From NCBI RefSeq assembly GCF_963676685.1, contig NC_092344.1:51420830-51484829 (forward strand): a DNA stretch of 64,000 nucleotides, written 5' to 3'. The translations under genes were made by a program, and so were the position numbers. The notes below the pieces were generated by a model that saw nothing but the letters and a program-made list of their open reading frames with translations, did no database searches and had not been told where the DNA came from. Source of the stretch: Mytilus edulis (Eukaryota > Mollusca > Bivalvia > Mytilida > Mytilidae). This document shows, one piece after another, positions 34,925 to 47,400 of this stretch (the stretch's first letter is position 1; each line of letters opens with the position of its first letter).

Positions 34925-35280
34925 CGACTGGTCGTTGAAAAACTTTAAATTTCAGTTAATTTCAAATGCTTTCCTGTTCTAATTAATGTTGTTGAAAACG
35001 GAACTCATACCAAATTTCTACACGCTTTTTTTAAATATTGCAGAAAAGGACATCTTCAATAAAATGAATTAACTTTATTCAACATAAATATAAACACGTT
35101 AATAACATATACTGACACTTAAAATCTCTCTGAAAAATTTCTTATTTGCAATCAATATTTGATTACTAAGATGGTAGATAATATTGACATTTTGAAAATG
35201 AGAAAATTGTCTTTACTTGACCTCTGATCTTGAGTTGACGAAAATTGCACAGTTAGAGATTTTTAATACCATACACAGCA
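34925..35280. other. No feature recognised
   Basis: AT-rich spacer without a supported feature. Confidence 0.5.
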
Positions 35281-35480
35281 CAACGTACAGTTAATAAGCT
35301 TTCGTCCCCGAGGGTATCAACAGTCCAGTAGTCAACACTTCGGTGTTGACATGAATATCAATAATGTGGTCATTTTTATAAATTTCCTGTTTACAAAACT
35401 TTGAATTTTTCGAAAAACTAAGGATTTTCTTATCCCAGGCATAGATTACACCATCACGAATTGGTGAATCCATACGATGT
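35281..35480 (+). repeat. Ribozyme-retroposon body fragment
   Basis: TTCGTCCCCGAGGGTATCAA, ACACTTCGGTGTTGACATG and GGATTTTCTTATCCCAGGC form a segment I associate with the unit between hammerhead motifs in mussel repeats. A diverged inverted piece is at about 39685-39735. Confidence 0.55.
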
Positions 35481-35983
35481 GTGTTTAACCAAACTAGCTA
35501 AAGACATTTTTACCACATGGTAGATTGTGGTTTGTCATTATGTCGTCTAATCTTTTAATTACCAAACGTGACTTATTCCCGATTGTGACTGTTTTGCTGA
35601 GTGTGAATTCACATTACTATAAGACGTGTTATGGTACTTGTCTATCCCAAATTCATGTATTTAGTTTAAATGTTAAATTTGTAATTCTCATCGGATTTTG
35701 TCAAATGTGTTGACGTCTTTTCTATTGTATTTATGTGTTATGGAAACAAAAATTTATCACCGCCGTCATTTATTAGATTTAATTTTGGTCAACATAATCT
35801 GTACGATAATTTACGTTTGAAGTTGGATTCATAACAAACTGCACATATATATATTATAGTTAATTGCTATTAATAAGTATTGCAATATGCATTGTGTTTA
35901 AATGCAATATCAGTATTTAGTTCTATTTTAATCTTTAATCAATCCTAATTCTATCTTACTTATGAGATATAGTTTTTCATATG

Positions 35984-36106
35984 TGACGTAATTTTTCTGC
36001 TGTTTCAGAAATTTCATATATTCAAATGTGACGTAATTTTTAATGCCTTTTCACCATCGTATGTGACGTAATTTTTAATTCTTTTTCACCATCGTATGTG
36101 ACGTCA
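35984..36106 (+). repeat. Tandem units each carrying a CRE-like TGACGTAA/TGACGTCA
   Basis: TGACGTAA at 35984, 36029 and 36064 and TGACGTCA at 36099. The last spacings are both 35 bp, with TTTTTCACCATCGTATG shared between units. Whether the sites act is unknown; the repeat may have spread for other reasons. Confidence 0.8.
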
Positions 36107-36407
36107 TTTTCATAATTTGCTTTGAGGCCTGGACTGAGTCGGGTGTGTCTATTATGTGTTGGTCATTCATTATGTATTCGTGTTTGTTTTATGTAATAAG
36201 TTAATACTTCAGTTTCATTATGTATATCTGTTATATTCATTTGATACAATTTACTGTTTGCAATAGCATTAATTGTTCTAAATAATAAGGATGTTCTTAT
36301 CCCAAGCATAAAAACTTGGCCGTATTTGACACAACCTTTTTCAACTTTTGATCTTCAGTGCTGTACAACTTTGTACCTTTTTGTCGCTTTCGATCTTTTA
36401 TATCTGG

Positions 36408-36451
36408 GCGTCACTGGTGAGTCTTGTGTGGACGAGGCGCGTTTTTGGCGT
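36408..36451 (+). ncRNA. Hammerhead ribozyme, degenerate core
   Basis: It aligns base for base with the motif at 37111. The core CTGATGA is CTGGTGA and GAAA is GAGG; both changes hit residues needed for cleavage. Stem I is kept (GCGTCA with TGGCGT). It is presumably inactive. Confidence 0.8.
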
Positions 36452-37110
36452 ATTAAATTTTAAACCTGATGATTTTTGTTATTCATTAATCATGTGTTTC
36501 TCTGTCTAATACGTTTTCCTATTTATTTGTATTGTAGTCCTGTAATATTATGTTGTCATTTCTATGTTATATTTAACATTGCCATTAAAGTACGAGGTTT
36601 GGCATGCCACAAAACCAGGTTCAACCCACCATTTTTTCATTTAAAAATGTCCTGTACCAAGTCAGGAATATGGCCATTGTTATATTATAGTTCGTTTCTG
36701 TGTGTGTTACAATTTAACGTTGCGTCGTTTGTTTTCTCTTATTTTTGAGTGTAAATTGACATTGCGATAAGACGTGTCACGGTACTTGTCTATCCCAAAT
36801 TCTTGTATTTGGTTTTGATGTTATATTTGTTATTCTCGTGGGATTTTGTCTGATGCTTGGTCCGTTTCTGTGTGCGTTAGTTACATTGTAGTGTTGTGTC
36901 GTTGTTCTCCTCTTACATTTATGCGTTTCCCTCAGTTTTAGTTTATTACCCCGATTTTGTTTTTTGTCCATGGATTTATGAGCTTGAACAGCGGTATACT
37001 ACTGTTGCCTTTATTTACCTTAGCTGTATTTGGCACAACTTTTTGGAATTTTGGATCCTCAATGCTCTTGAACTTTGTACTAGTTTGTCGTTATCAATAT
37101 TTTGATATGA

Positions 37111-37154
37111 GCGTCACTGATGAGTCTTATGTAGACGAAACGCGCGTCTGGCGT
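37111..37154 (+). ncRNA. Hammerhead ribozyme, intact core
   Basis: GCGTCA-CTGATGA-GTCTTATGTAGAC-GAAA-CGCGCGTC-TGGCGT: stem I of 6 bp including two G-U pairs, stem II of 4 bp with a 5-nt loop, and a very short stem III. Cleavage is predicted after the GTC at 37146-37148. Such minimal stem III motifs often work best as dimers. Confidence 0.88.
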
Positions 37155-37165
37155 ACTTAATTATA

Positions 37166-39640
37166 ATCCTGGTACCTTTGATAACTATTTAGGGTGATAA
37201 TTATAAAAAGGTGGGGTTATTAAAAATGTAATGTTATGGTTAATGTTACTTCACTATATTGTATTATAAAACATAGTTATATACTGTGAGAAACCAAATC
37301 GCAATGTGGATGAATTTTTGTTTTCTTCAAACTAAGTATTTAAAAGAAATGGACAAGGCGATGGAGAATTTAATCAACAAATCTTCATGACAAATATATT
37401 TCGAAATACGTACATATAGTGTAACGTTTGTGGGTCACTTTATTTGGTTCATTTATTTATTTCATTATTACTATTTTTAATTATTTTTCCAGAAAGATTG
37501 CTTTTTATTATTTTATTACTTTCCGATTTTTATTTCATTCATTAAATTTTAGTGACGTAACGAACCTCGCATTAGCATTAAAAATGTTTTCCCTTCTCAA
37601 CCAATCAGAGAGCTCGATTGAATTCCCGGGGAAAATTTAGCTCGTGCAGATATTGTCTGCTAGAAATGATTCTCAGCCCAGACTTCCAGGTGTATAGATG
37701 TAAGGTAAAAAGGGGAATTTTCAACCATGTGCGCGATATTTTTGGAAGTGGTCTCGGTAGGAATCACGCGCTATTTTATATACTATAATTAGTGTATTGA
37801 AGAAAAGGTGTTCTACACTATTTTTAGGTAAGAAATTCCCCCTCCTATGATTTTCATGTACATATTTTGAGTGACTAAAACTGGCTGGTTTTTGATCACG
37901 GTTTGCATTGGAGATTTAGCGAAAAACTTTGAATATTTACGTGTTGAGGCGTGAATTATTTAGAAAGCGGTTCGCTGGTTAAATTATGAGTTGAGTTTTT
38001 GAAAAGTTCTTTGAACTGAATAAAAGTTGTCAGTTGGCGAATAACGAGATTCGGTTAACTGTTCAGCTGTTCAGTTGTTAAGGTTAAAGTTATTTATAAC
38101 TTGCGGGTTAAAGCAAGTAAAAGTTCGGAGTCATTATTTGTTGGCATTCACGTGAGTGACTCAAATCTATGACTTGAACTTAAGGACGGTAAATTTAAGT
38201 ATTAAAGTGTTAACAAGCGAAATCCATATGCAAGCCCTGATCAGAACGGCAGAGTGAGTCGTTAAAGAAAGTTAGATACTGAAAGAATTTATTTTCTTGG
38301 TCTAAGAAATCTTGTTATAGACTGCAGAAATAGACCCTTGACTCGCAAAACTGTAACTTATTAAATGTGCAGCTGATTCATATGCGTGTTGTCTAATAAA
38401 AGTTGTATCTTACTGAATTATTTTATTGCAGAGAAACGCCTTGTCCCTTGCCTGAATTGATCCTTCGATTAAAACTCGTCCTGATTACTTCCCTTGGTAT
38501 TGGTAACAACCTAGATTTTGAACCTCCCATGAGTCTGCGTTTCATGGTTTGCTGATTACAGATTATTTAAGTGAAAGCATATTCAGGACAGAACGAGTCT
38601 TATGTTGTCTTAGCTTCCCTTTGGATATTTATTTTCTGGTATTTGCTTGTGTATTTGGTATATAAATCCTACTACGGGTTTGGAAATTCTGAAATAGATT
38701 TGTTTTAAAAGTCTGTTAATTTTGTGGTGTCGTACTTGAAACGACCACACTTGTTGGGTCGGGCTATTTACATTTGGTCCGTCTGTCTGTCTGTCTGCCC
38801 CTTTATTTATTGTTTACCTTTAGGTTTATGAGAAATGTTTTAGTTTTACTCCAACCCATACAGATCTATAATATAGAATTAGTGTAGGACGGTACTTCAT
38901 ACTTGAGCAATAAAAATACCTAGACATATTTTTAGAGGTGCAGTATATTACTCGGCTACTACCCTAACTGTAGTGTTAGGACTGATTTCTCTGGTAAACT
39001 GATATTGCCAGATCCTATATTTGGTAACAGTCCAGATTGTCATTTCAGTTGTTCATCAAGTTCTACACTAGGATAGCACGACTGCGGCCAAGGTCAAAGG
39101 TTAGGATCTGGTTGGCCCTCTGAGTAGACTAGATCTTCTTTGTTTACCTTTGGTAATAGAATCCAGAAGTCACACTGAACTGAGACTTGGAGAGTACTGA
39201 ACATCAGAGACATCTTGTTCCAGAACACATATCTTAAATGCATTATAAACTGGTGGCATAGACCGGTAAAAATTATACCTAATAAAACTCTTTAATATAT
39301 TCTAGTCGGGCATCACTATAATAGAAGTCCTAGAGCGAAAGCATAGGCCGAACCTACCCTCGAGATAGATTAAATGAAAAGTTGGGTTGCTGTCTAGTTT
39401 ATAGAAAGCATAGGTTAAGGTCGCATAGACAGTACCCCAGTTTCGTTTCAATAGAACGATGTCCTAAATTTGTTTTTGTAATTTTAAAATCCCGAGTGTC
39501 GAATTGCATAAAAAATATGAACGCAAGTTTCATTGAAATTTAGGAATTGAAAAAAAAAATTATGAAACGTTATGCATATACAGTAAGGATAATATATATT
39601 CTCGATGGTAGAAAATCCCTAGTGTTTTAAGAATTAAGCA
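37166..39640. other. More complex, less AT-rich region of unknown nature
   Basis: There is no long frame. A CCAAT box (AACCAATCAGAGAG at about 37599), AATAAA at about 38396, TATATAAAT at about 38660 and repeated TTGGTAACA words (about 38497 and 39020) would fit a decayed LTR-element 5' region or an unspliced non-coding transcript. A CACGTG lies near 38149. GTCCGTCTGTCTGTCT at about 38778 recalls the ATACGCCCGT family. None of these is decisive. Confidence 0.3.
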
Positions 39641-41107
39641 TTTTGTAAACAGTGCTTCTAAAATGTATTAACTTATCAATAATTTTCCATGTCAATACCA
39701 AAGTGCTGACATCTGGGTTTATGGTACCTTTGGAAACAAGTGGATTCGACACAGAAGTTAAACACACTTTCAAAGATAACAGGCTATTTACTTGTTTTAC
39801 ATTTTACAAATGTGGTTCTCTTTCATTTGCCATTCGGGTTAACTTTCAATAGGAACGTAAATATTGCAAAGTTACTGATGTTAACTTCTATAATCGTAGA
39901 AATTCATATAAGATGACCGCAGCATAGATACCAGGACTGAAATGTCTGTACTTCAGACCCGTGTTTCCTTTACACTAGACATATCGGTGAGCCTCGAATA
40001 AAACAAAAAGAAGAGCAATGATGAATCAAGATTGCGATAGGTTTTGATACAAAAAAATCCAATAGGAAGTTTGCAGATTGCAGTTTAAAAAAATATTTGT
40101 ACCAATTTAATGGCAAGCGTTTTGAAGAAAGTCGAACATTTTCTAAAACAAAATCATTTGTCGTAGCAGTCTTTCAACGTACTGCCGAAGTCTTTAGTAA
40201 TGTAAACAATCTGCGGCACTTTACGTTGACGGATATTATTGTAAGTTGAACAAGTTATCCAAAAAAAAAAAAACAATCGGTTGGATTCAGGTACTATTTA
40301 AATGGAAAATATTAATTTGATTAATTTGATAGCAATAAATCTTAACAGAATTTTTGAAGATTTTAAAGTTTGATATTTGTATGCTTTATACGTTTGTACT
40401 TTATATTTTAAAATGCAAGAGGTTAAACATTACCTTTGAAGGAGATGCCACTAAGGTAACTCAGAGTAACCTTTTTTCAAATTGAAAACAAGTTTTCATT
40501 TGTTATCTACAGATGTGACCATATTTGGTGGTAATTGTCATGACTATTCAAGTTATGAAAGCATGATAGTGTTGCTTGACCTTTTTATAATTTCTTATCA
40601 GACTTTCTGATAACGTGATAATAAAGGCTTTCAAGGGCTGAAACTACAATTCTATATCGATTTCATCGTACATACTTTATTTTCGCAATCAATCTTTAAA
40701 AGACAATTTTACAACTACAAATTGTTTTCAGAGTTGATAATGTTGATATTGTTTATAATGTTGATATTGTTTATAATGTTGGTTTACAGCATTGAGCTTA
40801 CGTCGGCGATTGAATGTTGAGCTTTTTCTAAAAACAAACTGCAAATATACCTACTTTTACATATTGTTTAGGATTTAAACTTCATAATTGAGAATTAAGG
40901 TGCCAATTGTGCAGAATATTCTTAGTTTTTACCTACAATAATTGATTTTGAAAAAAAACTTCATCATCGTTACATGTAAACAAACTCCTATTTCTGGTTT
41001 ACATGACTGTGAATTTCAAAATGAAATGTACATCTATTAGAGTTGTTTACATGCATATTACTATATTAATCGGGAACGCAACATCATTTGTTTACACCAG
41101 CAAGACC
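39641..41107. other. No gene recognised; short tandem repeat near 40740
   Basis: TGATAATGTTGATATTGTTTATAATG-type units repeat two to three times at about 40736-40785 with a period near 20 bp. Otherwise the stretch is featureless. Confidence 0.45.
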
Positions 41108-41189
41108 ATGGATAAAACAAAACAAAGAAAGAGATATCAATTCTCTGAAAAAACCATCTCTCACATAAAGCTTCAGGAAAAAACTAATA
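41108..41189 (+). CDS. Possible small first exon
   Basis: ATG in good context (AGACCATGG) opens a short basic peptide, MDKTKQRKRYQFSEKTISH and nine more residues. It ends at a perfect donor, AATA|GTAAGT. It may be a host exon or the 5' part of the non-LTR element downstream. I do not recognise the sequence and no partner exon was found. Confidence 0.25.
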
Positions 41190-41324
41190 GTAAGTTACCA
41201 GTTTTTTGTATACATAGACAAAATTAAAATACAAAAAAGGTTTTACAAATAAAAACAGATTAACATATATAAGATCCTACTACATGGTGACATGCATTCT
41301 ATCCCGGTCTACCAAATATAAAAA

Positions 41325-41760
41325 AGAAGATGTGATATGATTGCCAATTAGACAACTCCCCACAAGAAACAAAATTACATAGAAATTAACAACTATAGGT
41401 CACCGTACGGTCTTCAACAATAAGCACAGCCCAAACCCTATAGTCAGCTATAAAAGAGCCCGAAATGGAAAATTGTAAAACAATTCAAACGAGAAAACTA
41501 ACGGCCAAATTTAAGTACAAAAAAATAACGAAAAACAAATATGTAACACATCAACAAACGACCACCACTGAATAAAAGACTACTAACTTTGGACAGGCTT
41601 GGACATAAGAATGTAGCGGAGTTGCACAGGTTAGCGGGATCCCAACCCTCCACCTAACCTGGGACATTGGTGTTACAGTACAACATTAGAACGAACTATT
41701 AAAAATCAGTTGAAAAAGGCTTAACTCATCAGATGGATACAAATAAAGTTCCCTTGTAGA
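41325..41760 (-). repeat. Solo Penelope-like 3' tail
   Basis: It has the same order of blocks as 19433-20068: GATTGCCAATTAGACAACTC, TATAGGTCACCGTACGG, AAACTAACGGCCAAATT, TGTTACAGTACAACATTAGA, TTGAAAAAGGCTTAACTCAT. No RT sequence is attached, so it is a 5'-truncated insertion. Confidence 0.75.
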
Positions 41761-42049
41761 CTAGTGAAGAAAGCTGTAAAAACATAACCAGAAAGCATTA
41801 CAGTGTGATGAGTACAAAGAGTAGACTCACATTAAATGCGACTGACAGATCAATGAAGCCGAATAAAGAACTTTCCACATTAAAAAAGATGGAGCTGGCA
41901 TAAATTTTCTCAAATATAAGCAGTTCATTCATTTCAATATAAAATTCTTACACTGATGATGAGAATCAAGACACAAATGATATAAAATGATAAATTTCAA
42001 CACAAGTATATACTCATTTAAACACAGAGTAGCATCTCAATCACTGGGT

Positions 42050-43110
42050 GACACCAATAGACAAGATGTATTATGTGAAAGTGAGACCAATTTTGATAAA
42101 ACATTTAAAAATCCATCTATTCTACCAACTGATTATAATGAAATAAGTAAAGAAAGGATATTGGTGTGTTATTTGCCAGCAAGAAAACACGTATATGCAC
42201 CGAACAAATCCACACCTTAATGGGAGATCATAAGTACAGAAAGACGAGTAAGAACCTCTACTTTGAATCATTCTAAAGAAATCCAAAATGCACTCTAGAA
42301 GGAATAGAAGTATTGATAAATCACTCAGACAACAGCAACACTATCATATTGATGAAAGACTTCAATCTTCCGAGTAATTAATGTAACAATCATATCATCA
42401 CCTAAACATGGTACAAATATAAACCAAAGAATGCTGCACATACTGAGCGACGACAACATTGAACAAGTTGTAACAAAACCCACAAGAGAAAACATGTTCT
42501 AGATTTGTGTTTTACCATCAACCCAAATATACGTAATACAGACAATAAAATTTGAACCAGGAATGAGTGCCCATAACATTGTTATGATCACATTAAATAC
42601 AAAGGCCAAAATTCACCCCAAAAAAATCCCAGGAAATTATATTTGTATAAAAAAGGAACATGGAAAGTATAAGACCAGACCTAGACCTGGCACTAAAGAA
42701 GCCGTTGAATCATCTTAGGCACATTTTATGATAAAGCATCAAAATAACTAAATTTTGTAAGAAGAAATTTGTATCGATGCCCACCACATGATTATAATGC
42801 TCTCATTAGACCACATCTAAAATACAAAAGTCTTGTATAGGATCCTCATTGGAAGAAGTGCATCAAAAAGGTTCACATTATTCAACACAGAGCAGCAAGA
42901 TATATACCCAACATCTTCAATTACCTACCTGGCTCAATGACAACACTCTTACACTCTTGACTACCACTTGAAACCAGAATAACAGTAAACACCTTGGTAC
43001 AGACAACAGCACTGAATATGAACACAGCTTCTATCTAAGAACAATTCGAGGTTGGAACCAATTTCCAGGAAACAGACACCGACTCCATTAAGTCATCTAT
43101 GTTTTAACAT
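42050..43110 (+). pseudogene. Decayed non-LTR retrotransposon (CR1/jockey group), RT core deleted
   Basis: An N-terminal APE endonuclease block reads LCESETNFDKTFKNPSILPTDYNEISKER (quoted in two parts: LCESETNFDKTF, then ILPTDYNEI; about 42070-42160). It is followed, with frameshifts, by ILMKDFNLPSN (the LMGDFN motif with G to K, about 42344), VLDLCFT..PN (about 42495) and a degraded SDHNIV block. At 42800-43110 the C-terminal region appears: IRPHLKY, DPHWKK, IQHRAARYI and a block like RTIRGWNQFPG. The RT motifs expected between about 42670 and 42770 are missing, so the core was deleted. It is clearly dead. Confidence 0.75.
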
Positions 43111-43793
43111 ACACCAACCATCATTTCAACTTGTACAGAGATTTTTTTAATTTTCCTTTGGTCACAATTTGTACAACACCTTTACCTGATGACACAGCAT
43201 CAGCGTGATGGAAGTTATCTTTGTTGGTTTACGAAAAAAGAAGAAACTTGATAGCATGTAGCATTGTTCCTTTGAACCATTAATTATTTTACAAGTGACC
43301 ATATTGGTAACTGTGTGAATAGTCTCATTAATTTCAATAGGGTACTCCTTAATCATGAGTGGGACTATGTTTTGACTGAATTCCTCATTAGTCGGAGAAT
43401 ATTTTGATGATTATACGAAATGAATGCGTAAAAAATGATAAAAATTGTGCACAGAAGACTAAGTTAATGATATATGTATGCATTGTTTCAAGAATTGGAA
43501 TGACATAATTTTTCACACGTCAATTGTTTCATATGACTTTAATTACACAACTTAGTACAAAAGTTCTAACATCAATAGTTTGTATAGACGTTTGAAATAT
43601 AGAAATGACAGATTTCAAGCAGTAATTTGTCTGATGATAAAAGAGATAAATGCTTTATTTTTTTCGAAAATCAAAGCGGTTTGAAAAAATAGTAAAATCT
43701 GTGACATAGCCTTTTTACTGAAACTTGACCTTAAAACGATCTTATATGTTATAGTTGGACGTAACTTTCTGTCATAGGAGATCGTTGATAAAA
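43111..43793. other. No feature recognised
   Basis: AT-rich spacer between two retroelements. Confidence 0.5.
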
Positions 43794-44314
43794 TTGAGAA
43801 AGGAAATGGTGAATATGTCAAAGCGACAACCACCCGACCATAGAGCAAACAACAGCCGAAGGCAACCAATGGGTCTTCAATGTAGCGAGAATTCCCGCAC
43901 CCGTAGGTGTCCTTCAGCTGGCCCCTAAAATATGCATAATAGTACAGTGATAATGGACGTCATACTAAACTCCGAATTATACACAAGAAACTAAAATTTA
44001 AAATCATACAAGACTAACAAAGGCCAGAGGCTCCTGACTTGGGACAGGCGCAAAATTGCGGCGGGGTTAAACATGTTTATGAGATCTCAACCCTCCCCCT
44101 ATACCTCTAGCCAATGTAGAAAAGTAAAAGAATAACAATACGCACATTAAAATTCAGTTCAAGAGAAGTCCGAGTCTGATGTCATAAGATGTAACAAAAG
44201 AAAATAAATAAAATGACAATAATACATAAATAACAACAGACTACTAGCAGTTAACTGACATGCCAGCTCCAGACCTCAATTAAACTGATTGAAAGATTAT
44301 GTCTTCATCATATG

Positions 44315-44360
44315 AATATCAGGTACAATCCCTCCCGTTAGGGGTTTAGTATCATACTAT
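44315..44360 (-). promoter_or_regulatory. Candidate SECIS-like segment in the 3' tail
   Basis: On the minus strand, about 70 nt after the stop codon, ATGATACTAAACCCC faces GGGAGGGATTGTACCTGAT. It has an ATGA on the 5' side, a TGAT on the 3' side, partial pairing between, and AA in the apical loop (CTAAC). The pairing is imperfect next to the quartet. The segment is conserved at 55896-55940. Confidence 0.3.
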
Positions 44361-44426
44361 CATAAAATATATGAGAAGAACATAACCCGTGTCATGCCAA
44401 CAACTGTTTTTTAGAAATAAATGTGT

Positions 44427-47400
44427 TTAGTTCCGATGCAAAGACCCTATCAGTGAATCAATGTTAAAGCCAAAATATGCAATCTTTAATGACCTGACAA
44501 CAGTATCGTAACTATATCCCCTTTTAATAAGTCTGTTTAAAGGTTTTGTTAGTTTCTGAGGAGAATACTGACATTTTTGTGCTTTATAAAGAATATTTCC
44601 ATAAAATTTTGGATGTGAAATACCTGAACGTATAAGATGTCTGCATGTTGAGTTATATTTACGAATTATTTCCTTATACCGGTGATAAAATTTAGTAAAT
44701 GTTTTGACCAGTTTGTGATATCGAAAACCCTGGTGTAATAATTTTTCAGTAATACATAAATTTCTCTCGCTAAAATCTAATACATTGTTACATACACGAG
44801 CGAATCGTACAAGTTGAGATATATAAACACCATAAGATGGTGACAAGGGAACGTCACCATCTAAAAATGGATAATTAACAATAGGAAATGAAAAATCATC
44901 TCTTTTATCATAAATTTTTGTATTAAGCTTCCCGTTTATGATATAGATATCAAGATCGAGGAAAGGGCAGTGGTCATTGTTATCATTAGCTTTATTTAAA
45001 GTAAGTTCTACAGGATAAATTTCTTTAGTATACATACTGAAGTCGTCATTATTTAGAGCCAATATATCATCCAAATATCTAAAAGTATTGTTAAATTTTT
45101 GTATCAAATGTTGTTTTGATGGGTCTTTGCTAATTTTAGTCATAAATTGTAACTCATAACAATACAAAAACAGGTCCGCAATAAGTGGTGCACAGTTAGT
45201 CCCCATTGGAATTCCAATAACTTGACGATATACGGAATCTCCAAAGCGAACAAAAATGTTATCAAGTAAAAATTCAAGTGCATAAATAGTATCAAAGCAT
45301 GTCCAATTGACATAGTTCTTTTGTTTATTGCTACTAAAAAATGATCTAAAAGAGTTTGAACATATGTACTCGCATTCCGACTTTTTAAATGCCCAATTAA
45401 TTAGGGATGTGAATTTTTTCTTAATAAGAATATGAGGCAAAGTGGTATATAGGGTAGAAAAATCAAAACTTTGAACAGATTCAAAATCACCAATATATGC
45501 ATGCAATTTATCAAGTACTTCCAACGAGTTTTTGACACTCCAAAAGTAATTAATTCCACTATTTTCAAAGGCCTTATTTGAACAATTTATTATCAGGTTT
45601 TTTATTGTACCAAGTGTACTAGTAAGTAAAACAGACAATTTAGTAGTTGAACAATGGCTGGAAGATGAAATAAATCTATATTTGTAAGGTTTTTTGTGCA
45701 GCTTCGGAAGCCAGTACATAGTTGGGACTTTCATTGTGTTTGGTTCTGCTTGTAAAGAAGTAGCTAAAAGTTTATGTTTGTTACAGATGTCGTTTTCTGA
45801 AAATGAAGTCAGTTGGAATGTTGGTGAATTCGTGATTTCCTTTTGCAGAACCTCTATATAAAATTTACGTCAAACAATAATGATATTATTCGCAGCTTTA
45901 TCAGCCGGGACAAAAACAAATTCCTTGGCTAGTTCTGTTAGTTTATTTTTGATACGCGAAATAGGGTTTTTATAGTTTTTGTTGAGGGTAAAATGTTCTT
46001 TAAAATGTTGTATTCGAATATCAACTATCTTCATTACTGAATTAAAAAAAGAGTCCAAAGATTTTTTGTCAGCTTTTTCCCGTTTTACCCATTTCAAACA
46101 GTAGGCGCGGAGTGAGTCGTTGATGATATTACGACACTCATTCCAGTTAATAGTTGACGGGGGACGATATTTAGGTCCTTTACTGAGGAATGATTTTAAC
46201 TCTCGGTCGCGAACGATGTTAAGGTCTCCTGTTATAACATGGGAAATTGGTCCATAGGTGTATTCTGAATTACTGCAATTACACGACATAGGTGTATTTT
46301 CAGTGATATTTACATCTTTACACTATTGGCTATAATTAAACACATATTTTCGGGTAGATTTCTTGTAAATATAACAAATGAGAGGGAGTTCAGTATTATC
46401 AAAATATCCAGGAATTTGGTCTTTAACAGAATGGTCGTTAAAAATACCGGCAATATTTACAAAATCAAAACCTTTATTGACATACTTTATTTTAATAAAA
46501 TGTTTTTTATGATCTTCAGGGCGATCAATTTTTGGAAACAGTTTAGAATAACAATATGCCATTATAATTTGGACAATTTCATACTTAGGACTGTAATATG
46601 AAATTGTGATGCAATCCTCTAAAATTTTATTTAATTTATTTATAGGTAAAGAACAAAGCTTGGTTAACAGATAATGTCTGCCGTTGTTTTTTGAAATGGA
46701 AATTAGGTCCGAAATATTTGTATGGTTGGTCCGAAATTTTCTTTGATTGCGATTTTTTCTGCGTCCATGAGAACGATTTTTACGAACAGTTTTAGAAACT
46801 ATATCCAAAATGTTAACAGAATCGGTTCTTGATATATTGCCAATTCCCATGATATTATCATTAAGACCGAGAGGGTAGACTGTCTGTAATTTTTTAATCC
46901 AATTTAATTCATTTATTTTTCGTGATCGTACAAACTTGGAATGAGATTCACCAGGCTGCTTATTTACTACTTCTAAAGGTTGAACTGTTAAATATTTAAT
47001 AGGATGACTGTGCTTCTTAAGATGTTGATAAATGATACTTTTGAATTTATTGGGTCTTTTAAAACGATACAGGTGTTCTTGCGTGCGTTTAGATAAATAT
47101 CGCCCAGTTTCACCTACGTACTGAATACCGCATCCCGGTTTGTTTCATGTGAGTAAATAAATAATACTGTTTGTTTTTCAAGTAATATCAGTTTCAAAAT
47201 TTAGAGAAAATGTGCGACCATTAAATGTGGACCTTACTGTATTGTTGGTGGAAAGACGGGGACACGTAAGTCATTTTTTGGCATGACACTTATCGATAGA
47301 AGGGTAACCACGATTTTTATTGTTAAAAACGTTAGCTATGGTAGTATTTTTAGATAAGCGATTCTGAAGATTGAGACGTGTAGATACCCTTTTAACGAGT

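Larger units (their letters stand above)
36296..37165 (+). mobile_element. Tandem ribozyme-bearing retroposon (retrozyme-like)
   Basis: Two hammerhead motifs in direct orientation lie 703 bp apart (36408 and 37111), each preceded by a similar GTATTTG.CACAAC...TTTTGGATC..CA.TGCT block. The unit between them contains the dispersed repeat of 946-1206. Direct ribozyme copies flanking a unit are the layout of retrozymes and of Penelope pseudo-LTRs. I cannot tell which of the two it is. Confidence 0.6.

Noticed and set aside
46326..46601. A plus-strand 91-codon frame
   Set aside because: It is antisense to the Naiad coding frame.
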